Shown: positions 17,397 to 25,413, counted from the first letter of the stretch. The stretch is 64,000 nt of DNA from VXRD01 sp965242535 (GCA_965242535.1 OZ251458.1:930001-994000); one strand, 5' to 3'. The notes: generated by a model from the sequence alone, not told the origin. Translations and numbers: made by a program.

Positions 17397-17425
17397 AATA
17401 TAGGGCGTGGTCAAATGCCTGTCAA
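17397..17425 (-). promoter_or_regulatory. Sigma-70 promoter of the TPR gene
   Basis: On the minus strand TTGACA (17420-17425) and TATATT (17397-17402) are 17 bases apart, about 75 bases before the TPR start. This is the same consensus as at the tRNA promoter. Confidence 0.75.
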
Positions 17426-17496
17426 GTGCGGTGGCGCGTGCGAGTCAATCCCGCATAACGGGTACAACAGGGGACTGACTACCACCGCGCCTTTTT

Positions 17497-17682
17497 CTAT
17501 TGCTCCGAAAGCAAGGTCCCGCCTCTCGCCCAGTGGTCGCGGGGGATGTCCTCGATGACGACCATCGTGCCATCGGCTTTGGCATTGCAGATCTCGACCA
17601 TCGCGTCGGTGATGGCTTTGGCGAGTGCGCGCTTTTGATCGTGCGTGCGCCCTTCCAGCATTTTGACGTTGACAAACGGCAT
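17497..17682 (-). CDS. 4-oxalocrotonate tautomerase-family protein
   Basis: A 61-residue protein that fits the 4-oxalocrotonate tautomerase family. After removal of Met the catalytic Pro1 is exposed (PFVNVKMLEGRTHDQKRAL), followed by a helix and the second strand MVVIEDIPRDHWARGG. These small proteins form hexamers and move protons between keto and enol forms with the N-terminal proline as base. GGAGGG lies just upstream of ATG 17682, and in-frame sequence further upstream belongs to the overlapping end of the previous gene's region. It starts ten bases after the beta-propeller gene stop and is probably cotranscribed with it. The substrate is unknown; no catechol meta-cleavage genes are near. 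Confidence 0.85.
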   Translation of the reverse strand: MPFVNVKMLEGRTHDQKRALAKAITDAMVEICNAKADGTMVVIEDIPRDHWARGGTLLSEQ

Positions 17683-17692
17683 GGTTCCCTCC

Positions 17693-19006
17693 TCAAAAAA
17701 CGATGAGTTCTGGACTTTGAAAATTGGGTATTGCGGGTTTGGATGAGTTGAACGAAAAGGCCACGGGCACGGCAAAGCCGCGAATGGTGCCCAGCGCGAC
17801 CTCGTTTTCGAGATCGACGATAAAAAGTTGCAAACTGGGAGCCGGGGCGCCGAGGGATTCGATGCCGGCGACGTACAGGGTTTTGCCATCGGGCGTCATG
17901 CCGATATTTGCCACGAATGCGCCGAGAAAAATTTCGGCTGTTTGCTCCCAAGTGCGCGTGTCAATAACCGCAATGCCACCCCACAAAACAGGCGCGACAT
18001 TGCCCATGGCATCAAAACCCGAAAAAGTTCGACCGAGGGATGCGGCGAGGCGCGTGCCATCTGCGGAAAGCGCGACATCGAGGACGCTGACGATCTGGTC
18101 GGTCGCTTGCCCCAGCGAGAGGCTATCCGCTATCGCTTTGGTCGTCGCATCGACTTTGAGCAATCGCCCCGTGCTTAGGCTGTTGAGATACAGGGTTTGC
18201 CCATCGGGCGAGAGGGCCAAGCGACTGACCGCTTGCCCCACCGCGATGCTGTCGATCAGCGCGGGGATGCGCGTGTCGATCACGGACACCGCACTCGCGC
18301 CATGGCCGTGCCCGACGTAGAGGCGCGCACCATCGGGCGAAATGACAATCCCGCTGGGGGAGGGGGGCACGTCGATGAGATCTAACGACTGGCCTGCGAG
18401 AATGTCGATGACCTCGACTGCCGCGCCGGATTCTTCGGTGAGGTATGCAAATTGATGATCGGGCGAAAGCACGACGCGATACCCGCCCCGACTGGGCCGG
18501 GCAGGGGGTTTGAGAGAGAGTTGAAACGCGGGCGATCCATCTTCGCCAAAGGCGTGAAAGGAGTCGATGGCGGCCACGTAAATTTGCGCGTTGGTATTGG
18601 AAAGGGCAATGCCGCGGGGTTGCGCGGCACGGAGCATTCGGGTGGGGTCGAGTAAATTGGTCTCGGTATTGAGGACTTGGATGTTGTCGTTGGTCAGGTC
18701 CGCGATGTAGAGCAACAGCGGCCCGTCATCAGGCGGCGGATCGGTCGGGACAGACGATTCGCCAAAGGCATCGACGAAGCGGAGAAAATCGCCAAAGTCA
18801 ATTGTGCCATCGCCATCGAGATCGAGTTTGGCGTTGAAATCGGCATCCCCGGCGGACTTGCCGAACCCCCGTGCAAAAATGAGAAAGTCGTTGAAATCGA
18901 CCATGCCATCGCCATTGAAGTCCGCGGGATTCGCCTCTTGCGCCGCGAGAAAGGCCGTTGCCAAAAGCAGCGCGAGACACAACGCCGTCGCCGTGTATTT
19001 CTCCAT
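17693..19006 (-). CDS. Secreted dockerin-like EF-hand and YncE-type beta-propeller protein
   Basis: A 437-residue secreted protein. A signal peptide (LCLALLLATAFLAAQ) is followed by two dockerin-type calcium loops, DFNGDGMVDFNDFLIFARGF and DLDGDGTIDFGDFLRFVDAF (residues ~28-80), then a Pro/Asp-rich linker. From ~95 a seven-bladed propeller of the YncE/cytochrome-d1-like type repeats phrases such as GIVISPDGARLYVGHG and RLALSPDGQTLYLNSLS. The dockerin pair suggests attachment to a partner or calcium-dependent stability; propellers of this type often bind ligands or proteins. A good promoter lies at 19042-19070. It is followed after ten bases by the tautomerase gene. Confidence 0.85.
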   Translation of the reverse strand: MEKYTATALCLALLLATAFLAAQEANPADFNGDGMVDFNDFLIFARGFGKSAGDADFNAKLDLDGDGTIDFGDFLRFVDAFGESSVPTDPPPDDGPLLLYIADLTNDNIQVLNTETNLLDPTRMLRAAQPRGIALSNTNAQIYVAAIDSFHAFGEDGSPAFQLSLKPPARPSRGGYRVVLSPDHQFAYLTEESGAAVEVIDILAGQSLDLIDVPPSPSGIVISPDGARLYVGHGHGASAVSVIDTRIPALIDSIAVGQAVSRLALSPDGQTLYLNSLSTGRLLKVDATTKAIADSLSLGQATDQIVSVLDVALSADGTRLAASLGRTFSGFDAMGNVAPVLWGGIAVIDTRTWEQTAEIFLGAFVANIGMTPDGKTLYVAGIESLGAPAPSLQLFIVDLENEVALGTIRGFAVPVAFSFNSSKPAIPNFQSPELIVF

Positions 19007-19041
19007 TGCGTTTCCCTATTGTGTGATCCGCGTTTGCGGGT

Positions 19042-19070
19042 TATGATACGCTTGCCAGCAGGTGTCGTCA
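19042..19070 (-). promoter_or_regulatory. Sigma-70 promoter of the beta-propeller gene
   Basis: Minus strand TTGACG (19065-19070), a 17-base spacer, and TATCAT (19042-19047), about 36 bases upstream of the ATG. Confidence 0.65.
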
Positions 19071-19122
19071 ATCTGATTTTGAAACCCTTGAACCTATCCA
19101 GAGTTCCACAGCCAAACGCGCC

Positions 19123-19287
19123 ATGAAAATCACAGTCAGAAAATTGCGGGACAAACCAAAAGAACATCGGGCTTCGACTTCCGAAGAACGCCTCGAACTC
19201 GTCGAACAACTGCGAATCCAATCCGGGAGATTCCTGTATGACTACCCAGCCCGACTTCGAAGAACTGTTAGGGTCAGAAAAAAATAA
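19123..19287 (+). CDS. Small basic protein, partner-gene type found beside nucleotidyltransferases
   Basis: A 54-residue frame: MKITVRKLRDKPKEH, then STSEERLELVEQLRIQSG and YDYPARLRRTVRV to a stop at 19285-19287. I recognise this pattern from short frames placed just before, and overlapping, nucleotidyltransferase-type toxin/antitoxin genes in environmental genomes. The overlap with the next frame (ATG 19238) is kept here. With its partner broken it is probably a leftover. The coding claim rests on the pattern and the codon-level integrity of the frame. Confidence 0.45.
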   Translation: MKITVRKLRDKPKEHRASTSEERLELVEQLRIQSGRFLYDYPARLRRTVRVRKK

Positions 19288-19369
19288 ATGGCGTGCGTGG
19301 GAGATTCCCGCGTGCTTTGGCGTTGACATCCGAGTTGTGCGGTTGCATCGCGCGACTTGCACGGGTTGA
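19238..19369 (+). pseudogene. Truncated nucleotidyltransferase-like gene relic
   Basis: The frame begins MTTQPDFEELL, the usual opening of small nucleotidyltransferase (MNT-like) proteins. After residue 11 it changes to unrelated sequence and stops at 19367-19369. The nucleotidyltransferase core is missing, so this is a 5' fragment fused to foreign DNA. Confidence 0.45.
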
Positions 19370-19416
19370 ACAATGAAAATTGATCATTGTCACCAGAAAG
19401 GTATCGGTTAGCTGCG

Positions 19417-20208
19417 ATGGGCGCGTATATTTCCAAAGCCGAGTGGGAGGCGTTTGACGCGCAGGGGTATTTGCACTTGGGCAATGTGATGGACGATGGC
19501 GAGTTGGCGGCGTTGCAACAGCGGATCGACGAGATCATGATGGGCACGGCGTCTATCGACTACGACCGCGTGATGATGCAACTCGATTCCGATCCCGCGC
19601 ACGGAGGATCCCCCGGCCCGCAGAGCAAGGGGCACAAAATCCCCACGCTGGCGTATCGCAAAATTCAGGATTTGGAGTTGGACGACCGGTTTCGCGCATT
19701 TTTGCAAAAGCCCGTGTTTCGAGAGATCTGCGAGCATGTGTACGGCAAAGACACGCCTGTGGACTGCTTTCGGGCGATGTTCATGAACAAGCCCGCGCGC
19801 GAGGGCACGCCGCTCGTGTGGCATCAGGACCGGTGGACGGATTTGACCATGGATCCGCAGATCACCTTGTGGACCGCGTTGGATCCCACGTCAATCGAAA
19901 ATGGATGCGTGAAAATCATCCCCGGCTCGCACCGCGAGTTGATCAATCCCGAGCATGGATCCGGGTTTTTGACCGACGAGCACATCGAGACGATTGTCGC
20001 CAAGTGCGAACCGGTGGATCTCATCTTGGAAGCGGGCGACTCGGTTTTGTTGCACAACTGGACGCTGCACAGTTCCGGGGTCAATGAGACGGATATCGCG
20101 CGGCGCGCGTTCAGCGTTTGTTACATGCACGGTGCCACGCGCTCTTTGCGCGGCAAGACATTCACTCGGGTTTTTGGCAACGGCGCCATCGGTGAATGTA
20201 AATCATGA
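19417..20208 (+). CDS. Phytanoyl-CoA dioxygenase (PhyH)-family protein
   Basis: A 263-residue Fe(II)/2-oxoglutarate oxygenase of the PhyH type. The jelly-roll core shows the His-x-Asp iron motif in VWHQDRWTDLTM, TLWTALDPTSIENGCVKIIPGSHR as the conserved strand-turn, and the distal His in LHNWTLHSSGVNET followed by an Arg-rich strand. TTG at 19387 is in frame, but ATG 19417 begins the usual N-terminal helix (ISKAEWEAFDAQGYLHL). A short stem, ACAATGA/TCATTGT (19370-19376/19384-19390), precedes the gene. It is one of four PhyH paralogues in the window. The substrate is unknown; small hydroxylations in natural-product or lipid pathways are typical. Confidence 0.88.
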   Translation: MGAYISKAEWEAFDAQGYLHLGNVMDDGELAALQQRIDEIMMGTASIDYDRVMMQLDSDPAHGGSPGPQSKGHKIPTLAYRKIQDLELDDRFRAFLQKPVFREICEHVYGKDTPVDCFRAMFMNKPAREGTPLVWHQDRWTDLTMDPQITLWTALDPTSIENGCVKIIPGSHRELINPEHGSGFLTDEHIETIVAKCEPVDLILEAGDSVLLHNWTLHSSGVNETDIARRAFSVCYMHGATRSLRGKTFTRVFGNGAIGECKS

Positions 20209-20305
20209 CCGATCCCCTCGTTTTGCTTAAATCGCATCGCGGCGATGCGCGTTTTCGCTTTCGCGTCCCGAAGGCGTTGGCCCTGCGCTCAACCGTGTTG
20301 AGTAC

Positions 20306-20739
20306 CCATTTGTACCAACTCATTCATTATCGGGGTCGCTTTGCTGTTCCATCGTCCTTCAGAAAAGCCATCCCAACTCGTGCCATCCCAAAAGTTCATC
20401 GACGAAAGCCATCGGGCACAGCGCGCAAGTCCGTCTCGCAACCCACATCCATTTTGCAACCCACTTTGCAGGCTGTCTCATGTCGTGGAATTACAAAAGC
20501 GATTTGCGCTGTGCCTAGCCCCTCGGCGCATGAGAGCGGCATTTTTGAACTGCTCGGGCAGTTGTACCCCGCTCGCCTACTTTTTTTTGCTGTTGAAAAA
20601 AAGTAGGTCGCCGAAGGCATCGAAGGCAACCAACGATGCTTTTAGGACCAAACGTTTTAGAAAAGTGAGCCACGTCGGTGCGGATTGGTGCGGATCAACA
20701 TTTAGTTTAATTTACGGAGTATTTAGTTGGTACAAATGG
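20306..20739. mobile_element. MITE-like element, copy B
   Basis: Perfect 15-bp inverted ends: CCATTTGTACCAACT at 20306-20320 and its reverse complement at 20725-20739. Just inside the right end lies TTAATTTACGGAGTA (20707-20721), the copy-A terminus with one change. The internal core and long hairpin are shared with copy A. It occupies most of the gap between the PhyH gene and the aminotransferase; the flanks hold nothing else I recognise. Confidence 0.8.
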
Positions 20740-20848
20740 TTGATCAGCCCGTCCAGTCGGGATTCCACGCGGTGGGGTTTTTGTCTTACGGGATCACTTC
20801 CGTGTGGAAATGGAGCGGGATCGAACTCGTCGAATGATCGGAGGCTTT

Positions 20849-22015
20849 ATGTATCGAATTGGACAACCCGAAATCGCGCGCGTGGCGACCCTGTTGGAAA
20901 GCGGCGAGATTTTTCGCTATGGCAAGGCGGGGGAATGCGACCGGTTTGAAGCGGATTGGGGCAGGCGATTGGGCGGGGTTCAGGTGCGGATGACCACCAG
21001 TGGCACGGCCTCGCTTTATTGCGCCCTCATCGGCCTCAAGGTCGGGCCGGGGGATTCGGTCATCGTGCCTGCGTGTACGTACATGGCGACCGCGCTCGCG
21101 GTCGTCGCTGCAGGGGCCATGCCCATCGTCGCGGAGGTGGATGAATCGATCACCTTGTCTCCCGAAGATGTCGCAAAAAAAATTGCCCCGCACACCAAGG
21201 CCATCATCCCCGTCCACATGTGGGGGTTGCCCTGCGACATGGACGCGCTGATGGGCCTTGCAGAAGAGCGCGGGGTCAAGGTCTTAGAAGATGCGTGTCA
21301 GGCCGTTGGCGGCGGGTACAAAGGTCGCGCACTCGGGTCTATCGGACACGCGGGAGCGTTCAGTTTTAACTATTTCAAAAATATGACCAGCGGCGAGGGC
21401 GGCGCGTTTGTTTCGGCGGATGCGTCTGTGTTCCGACGCGGGTCGGTCGCCGCGGATTGCTGCTCGTATTATTGGAATCCGGAAGAGCATCGCCCCGATG
21501 AACAATTCGCCGGGCTGAATTTTCGGGCCACGGAAATTTCGGGCGCGATTCTCAATGCCCAACTCGAGCGCATCGACGAAATGCTGGATCGGATGCGCGG
21601 GCACAAGCGCGTGCTGACAAAGGTGGGCGAAGACGCGGGCCTGACGTCGATCACCAACAACAGTTTGGACGACGAATGCGGCACGCACGTCGGATTTATT
21701 TTTGAGTCGGAAGAACGCGCTCGCGCCTTTGCCGGACAGATGAAGACAGCGACCGGCCGCGCGTTTTTGCCCATCGACACCGGGCGACACGTCTATACGC
21801 GCTGGGATCCCATCATGCGAAAACAAGGCGCGCACCATCCCGCGCTCGACCCGTTTCGCCTGCCGGAAAACGAGGCGTTGCAGATCGCGTATTCCGAGGA
21901 TATGTGCGCCCAATCGCTGGATATTTTGAGCCGGGCCGTGCTCATCGGCATGCACCCGGACAACGACCGGGAAAAGGTCGATGAAATCGCAACCGCCATT
22001 CGGGAATCCACCTAG
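20849..22015 (+). CDS. DegT/DnrJ/EryC1/StrS-family aminotransferase
   Basis: A 388-residue PLP-dependent aminotransferase of the sugar aminotransferase (DegT/StrS) family. Blocks in order are TTSGTASLYCALIGL (cofactor phosphate site), VIVPACTYMATALAVV, AIIPVHMWGLPCDMDALM, VLEDACQAVGGGYKG with the Asp that contacts the pyridine, and FSFNYFKNMTSGEGG with the internal-aldimine Lys. An in-frame ATG at 20804 is rejected because GGAGG at 20840-20844 sits four bases before ATG 20849. Such enzymes make amino sugars for surface polysaccharides or antibiotics, or 3-amino-5-hydroxybenzoate-type compounds. No sugar nucleotide genes are adjacent. Confidence 0.9.
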   Translation: MYRIGQPEIARVATLLESGEIFRYGKAGECDRFEADWGRRLGGVQVRMTTSGTASLYCALIGLKVGPGDSVIVPACTYMATALAVVAAGAMPIVAEVDESITLSPEDVAKKIAPHTKAIIPVHMWGLPCDMDALMGLAEERGVKVLEDACQAVGGGYKGRALGSIGHAGAFSFNYFKNMTSGEGGAFVSADASVFRRGSVAADCCSYYWNPEEHRPDEQFAGLNFRATEISGAILNAQLERIDEMLDRMRGHKRVLTKVGEDAGLTSITNNSLDDECGTHVGFIFESEERARAFAGQMKTATGRAFLPIDTGRHVYTRWDPIMRKQGAHHPALDPFRLPENEALQIAYSEDMCAQSLDILSRAVLIGMHPDNDREKVDEIATAIREST

Positions 22016-22018
22016 ATC

Positions 22019-22099
22019 GCGTTGTTCGGCAATGGCTTCAAGCCTTGTCAACCTTTCGTTGGTGGTGGCTTGGGACGGATCGATGATGGGAATGGGTAT
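22019..22099 (-). pseudogene. 5' relic of a small coiled-coil membrane protein gene
   Basis: On the minus strand this stretch matches the first ~27 codons of the intact gene at 45972-46223, encoding PIPIIDPSQATTNERL and a few further residues. The start codon is changed to ATA (22097-22099) and the match ends at the aminotransferase stop. It is a leftover of a duplicated or deleted gene. Confidence 0.7.
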
Positions 22100-22117
22100 G
22101 CGTTTTTAGGGATTTCA

Positions 22118-23287
22118 TCAATAATGGACGACCTGAAAATACAAGTCGTCTTTGACCGGGTTAAATTCAACAAATTTCAATCGGTCACACCGTCCACCAT
22201 TGTTCTGGTTAAATCTGTTAAAGCTGTCAATCAATTGCTGATAAGCCACAGATTGCTTATTGGCAATTTTTTTTGTTACCAGCACTGGCTGAATATCACT
22301 TGGGCGATTCGAAATATAATATTGCTCAATCCAATCCACATATCTTTGAATTTGTATGACGTTATTTATGTCCGCTTCAACTGCTTTCAGTTCAAGGGCA
22401 ATTACTATTCTTTGCTCATTTCGTATAGCTGACGCCATAATATCAATCCTCTGCATGCCAACACCGCATGATACCTCATTGCCAAGCCATTCAATTTGCG
22501 CGCCATTAAGGATTGCCGCATCCAAACTCGCGTTTATTGTTTGGCCTATATTCTTTGTTATATACGCCTGCAAATGTGATTCAAACATTTGTCCGACTTG
22601 ATACTTTGCAATCAGCCGCGGCAATAGATTTAGTTCCTCTTGCCGTATTCCAGCGTAGGGGCTCTTTTGGTCAAGACAAACTATTTTTCCTTTTTCCAAA
22701 TCGAATGAAACCCCCGTATTTTGGCAGTTCAATTCTGTTTTTTTGTTTTTGTTCCTAATAAGTTGCGTCAATCTTTCAGCCTCATAAATCGTTATCATTG
22801 TGTTACCGCGATTGCCCTTAAGTTTTCGGTATATCAAGCTCCATAGCATTTGATTTGGAGAGTTTATGTTTTTAATCTCGTCCAAAGCTTCCCATTCTGT
22901 TACGCCTTCCGCATAAACTCTATATGGCTCAATGAGCGTTCTAAAAGTTAGCGGCTTTTGAAGTTCGCTTTTGAGATATTGCCGATCATCATTGTTATCC
23001 AAGAACGACCAGTTGTGTTTGGCTTTGAAAATTCCAAAAAACTTACCTTCAAAAATTTTATTTGCAAAGTTCTGTTGCAAATAAAAAATGATTTGGTCTC
23101 CCCGTCTAACCCTACTCCCATCGGCGATCATGTTGACAAGCATATTTTCTGTTGCTGGGTGAAGATAAGTGCTTGTGCTTGGACTGTTAAAGTCAACTTT
23201 GTTGTCTTTTGCCCCAGTGCCGGCAAAGAGATATTCCAAGTGGATTTTGAATGTCGTGGAATCGACAATGAAAACATGTGTTGTCAT
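22118..23287 (-). CDS. Type II restriction endonuclease (EVE-like and PD-(D/E)xK domains)
   Basis: A protein of about 389 residues, AT-richer in codon use than its neighbours. The N-terminal ~120 residues (HVFIVDSTTFKIHLEY, then GDQIIFYLQQ and FFGIFKAKHNW) look like an EVE/PUA-type domain that reads modified bases. The C-terminal part has a nuclease core: QRIDIMASAIR, then IVIALELKAVEADINNVIQ, giving the D...ExK pattern of PD-(D/E)xK enzymes, followed by QRYVDWIEQYY. It lies 36 bases after a DNA methyltransferase gene on the same strand, which supports restriction-modification. Tandem ATGs at 23290 and 23287 follow AGGAGG; the second has the better spacing. The recognition site is unknown. 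Confidence 0.75.
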   Translation of the reverse strand: MTTHVFIVDSTTFKIHLEYLFAGTGAKDNKVDFNSPSTSTYLHPATENMLVNMIADGSRVRRGDQIIFYLQQNFANKIFEGKFFGIFKAKHNWSFLDNNDDRQYLKSELQKPLTFRTLIEPYRVYAEGVTEWEALDEIKNINSPNQMLWSLIYRKLKGNRGNTMITIYEAERLTQLIRNKNKKTELNCQNTGVSFDLEKGKIVCLDQKSPYAGIRQEELNLLPRLIAKYQVGQMFESHLQAYITKNIGQTINASLDAAILNGAQIEWLGNEVSCGVGMQRIDIMASAIRNEQRIVIALELKAVEADINNVIQIQRYVDWIEQYYISNRPSDIQPVLVTKKIANKQSVAYQQLIDSFNRFNQNNGGRCDRLKFVEFNPVKDDLYFQVVHY

Positions 23288-23323
23288 CATGGTACCTCCT
23301 ATCGTCGGAAAACAGCGGATACC

Positions 23324-24331
23324 TCACGTTGGGGGTTTGCAGACCGAGCAGGGAAAATGGTCTTTCTCGGCATCTTTCAATGAGATGGGAATATAGGTCT
23401 TTTTTAGATATCGACAACCAGCGCGATGATACTTGGTTCCCGCTGTTGTGGTATAGACCTCAATTTCGTCACGGGAACGGACTTTTACCGTATTGCCTAC
23501 TTTTTTAAAAACGAAAATGTACTCGTGCTTGAAAATGTAGAACCCGCCTACGAGTGCGCGATAGCGCCACAGATTTTCCCGATTCTGCTTTGCGCGGTTG
23601 TTCACCATATTTTTTACGAGAATGCTTTTCAGCATGAGGCCATGCCCGCGCTTTAGGATTTCTTGCATGAGATAAAACCCGAGCGGCACCCACTCGCTAT
23701 TGGTGTACTTATCGCCAATCACAACCGCCAAGTATCTGTCCCGCGCCAATAAATCGGTAAAATTTTCAATCACATCGCCGAACTTCGCGACAAATTCGTC
23801 AACGGTTGGGGCATTGCACAGATCCGCTTTTTGGTCGCTGAACTTGATAATATCGTGATACGGGGGATGCAACAAGATCAAATGGACATATTGTTTGCCC
23901 ATTTTGTCCAGCACTTCCAAAACTTTGGTGCGTGCAGCTCTTGTCGCGCTGTCTGCGACGATGACTTCTGTCAGAACATTGTCGCCACTGACTTCAGTGC
24001 CTGCATGATCAAAAGACAGTTCCTCTTGGCTGATATTTTGTCGTGCGTATTCCGCCACCTCGGGTATCAACTCAACGCCGATACCGTGCCGGCCCAACCG
24101 CTTCGATTCGATGAGGGTCGTGCCGTGCCCCAAAAACGCATCCAAAACAACATCGCCTTTTTGCGTGAACCGATTCATCATCTGATTCGGGATTTGCGGA
24201 ATGAAGTTGCCGTGGTACGCGTTGTTGTGTGCCCCGGATTTGTCGCGCTCGCCAATCAACCACAGGCTATCGGTGATAATATCGCCGTATTTCTTCCAAT
24301 TTTTTAATTCTAAATCGTTGATTTTCGGCAT
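23324..24331 (-). CDS. DNA methyltransferase (N4/N6 type) with C-terminal Cys/His-rich domain
   Basis: A 335-residue modification enzyme. Motif I follows VVLDAFLGHGTTLIESKRLG, and motif IV appears as LLHPPYHDIIKFS, a HPPY variant of the (D/N/S)PPY motif used by N4-cytosine and N6-adenine methylases. Order IV after I indicates the beta or gamma arrangement. From about residue 290 a small zinc-ribbon-like domain follows (TKYHRAGCRYLKKTYIPISL, then CSVCKPP), similar to a domain found on nucleases and here perhaps aiding DNA binding. Upstream lies the repeat-tailed glutarate hydroxylase gene on the same strand, so transcription may read through. With the downstream endonuclease it forms a type II system. 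Confidence 0.85.
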   Translation of the reverse strand: MPKINDLELKNWKKYGDIITDSLWLIGERDKSGAHNNAYHGNFIPQIPNQMMNRFTQKGDVVLDAFLGHGTTLIESKRLGRHGIGVELIPEVAEYARQNISQEELSFDHAGTEVSGDNVLTEVIVADSATRAARTKVLEVLDKMGKQYVHLILLHPPYHDIIKFSDQKADLCNAPTVDEFVAKFGDVIENFTDLLARDRYLAVVIGDKYTNSEWVPLGFYLMQEILKRGHGLMLKSILVKNMVNNRAKQNRENLWRYRALVGGFYIFKHEYIFVFKKVGNTVKVRSRDEIEVYTTTAGTKYHRAGCRYLKKTYIPISLKDAEKDHFPCSVCKPPT

Positions 24332-24348
24332 GGTTAATCCCCGTCATT

Positions 24349-24451
24349 TGTATCTTCGGACGGGCACGGGGGCCTGTCCCTACGATTGCGATTGCTTCTC
24401 ACCTCTCACCTCTCCCGTCTCCCGTCTCCCGTCTCCCGTCTTGTATCTTTC
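24349..24451. repeat. Composite dispersed repeat inside the 3' end of the glutarate hydroxylase gene
   Basis: In minus orientation: GAAAGATACAAG, four to five heptads of GGGAGAC/GAGAGGT type, AAGCAATCGCAATCG, the palindromic core (24358-24383) and GAAGATACAA. The coding frame of the neighbouring gene runs through the heptads and ends at TAG in the core (24380-24382). Confidence 0.9.
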
Positions 24452-25336
24452 CTCTCTGAAATACCCCCGTTGCCGCATCAGCAGGCGGTAGAGGTCGGGG
24501 TGTTTTTTGAATGGTTCGCGGCCGTGCAGCCAGAAGTGGTTGTTGAGCACCAAGAGGTGATCCGGCGGCAGTGAGAGCGGGACTACGCCTGCGGATGCTT
24601 CCATCGAATCGGACAGATCGCGCAGGTATCGGGCCTGTGCGATGGTTTTGGGATACGCGAATTGATCGATAAAACACACGCAGGCTTTGCCATCCCGCTC
24701 GTAAAACGCGGTCTTTTCAACGGATGTGGGATAATTCTTGCTCGGCGGCGATTGGTAGGTCATGGGCAACGAAGCCAGCGGATGCCGGGCAAATCGCGCC
24801 AACGCCTCCCAATCGTCCAAATGCAACAAGCGCGATTCGCCCCCCACCGCATCGCGCTCGGCCATTTTCATCATCAAAATCCAGTCCGTCGTCTCGCGGA
24901 TGTACGTGCCATCGGTGTGGAGCGTGAACAGGCGGTACGCTTGGCGCAAATACGAGTCGCTGTCGTCCGCGTCCCGCACCTCAAAGCAGGCGTAATAATT
25001 TCCGGTCATATCGTCAAAATTGGGCATCCCGATCAGGTGTGAAACCGCCGTGCCAAACGCCACGCGCTGATCCTGGGTCTCAAACCCGCCTTCGACCGCG
25101 ATGGTGAATCCACCCGTTGCGCGGTCTCGCACGAGCGCGTTGATCTGCGCGGCAAAATCCCCCCCGACGCTTCGTTGCAGGATATCCACGGCGATCAATC
25201 GCAAATAGGGCACATAGGTCAAGCGTTGCTCAGACAAATCGCCGGTCTCGCGCACAAATCGCGCCGCGGCATCGCCGCCGATGGCGATGCGATGCAACCG
25301 ATGGTGCTCGGGATGTCGTTCAATCGCGTAGTTCAA
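24380..25336 (-). CDS. glaH: Glutarate 2-hydroxylase (CsiD/GlaH-like) with repeat-derived C-terminal tail
   Basis: A Fe(II)/2-oxoglutarate oxygenase closely resembling Escherichia coli CsiD/GlaH, which turns glutarate into L-2-hydroxyglutarate in lysine breakdown. Shared blocks are AVSHLIGMPNFDDMTGNYYA, SDSYLRQAYRLFTLHTDGTY with the His-x-Asp iron ligands, DWILMMKMAERDA, LLHLDDWEALARFARHPLA, NNHFWLHGREPF with the distal His, and LMRQRGYF near the natural end. After that block a ~22-residue tail is encoded by the dispersed repeat and ends EKQSQS. GTG at 25363 lies in repeat-like sequence. TTG 25336 has AAAGGA seven bases upstream and is preferred. No lhgO/gab genes adjoin. Confidence 0.87.
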   Translation of the reverse strand: MNYAIERHPEHHRLHRIAIGGDAAARFVRETGDLSEQRLTYVPYLRLIAVDILQRSVGGDFAAQINALVRDRATGGFTIAVEGGFETQDQRVAFGTAVSHLIGMPNFDDMTGNYYACFEVRDADDSDSYLRQAYRLFTLHTDGTYIRETTDWILMMKMAERDAVGGESRLLHLDDWEALARFARHPLASLPMTYQSPPSKNYPTSVEKTAFYERDGKACVCFIDQFAYPKTIAQARYLRDLSDSMEASAGVVPLSLPPDHLLVLNNHFWLHGREPFKKHPDLYRLLMRQRGYFREERYKTGDGRRETGEVRGEKQSQS

Positions 25337-25395
25337 TGTCTGATCCTTTCCGTAGCCGGGCACGGGGCCACGCCCCTGTGATTACCGTTCATCTT

Positions 25396-25413
25396 GGCTT
25401 TGTTGCATAAATA
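25396..25413. other. IS5/IS903-end-like sequence
   Basis: GGCTTTGTTGCATAAATA resembles the terminal repeat of IS5-group elements. No matching second end or transposase is visible; the surrounding 25364-25595 gap otherwise holds only a decayed palindromic core (about 25356-25380). Confidence 0.25.

Noticed and set aside
16136..17398. Longer start for the TPR protein
   Set aside because: The extra N-terminal residues are not signal-like, and the internal ATG at 17323 has both a ribosome site and a signal peptide.
25396..25413. Insertion sequence end of the IS5/IS903 type
   Set aside because: Only one end-like sequence is seen, with no partner end or transposase; kept as a low-confidence site only.
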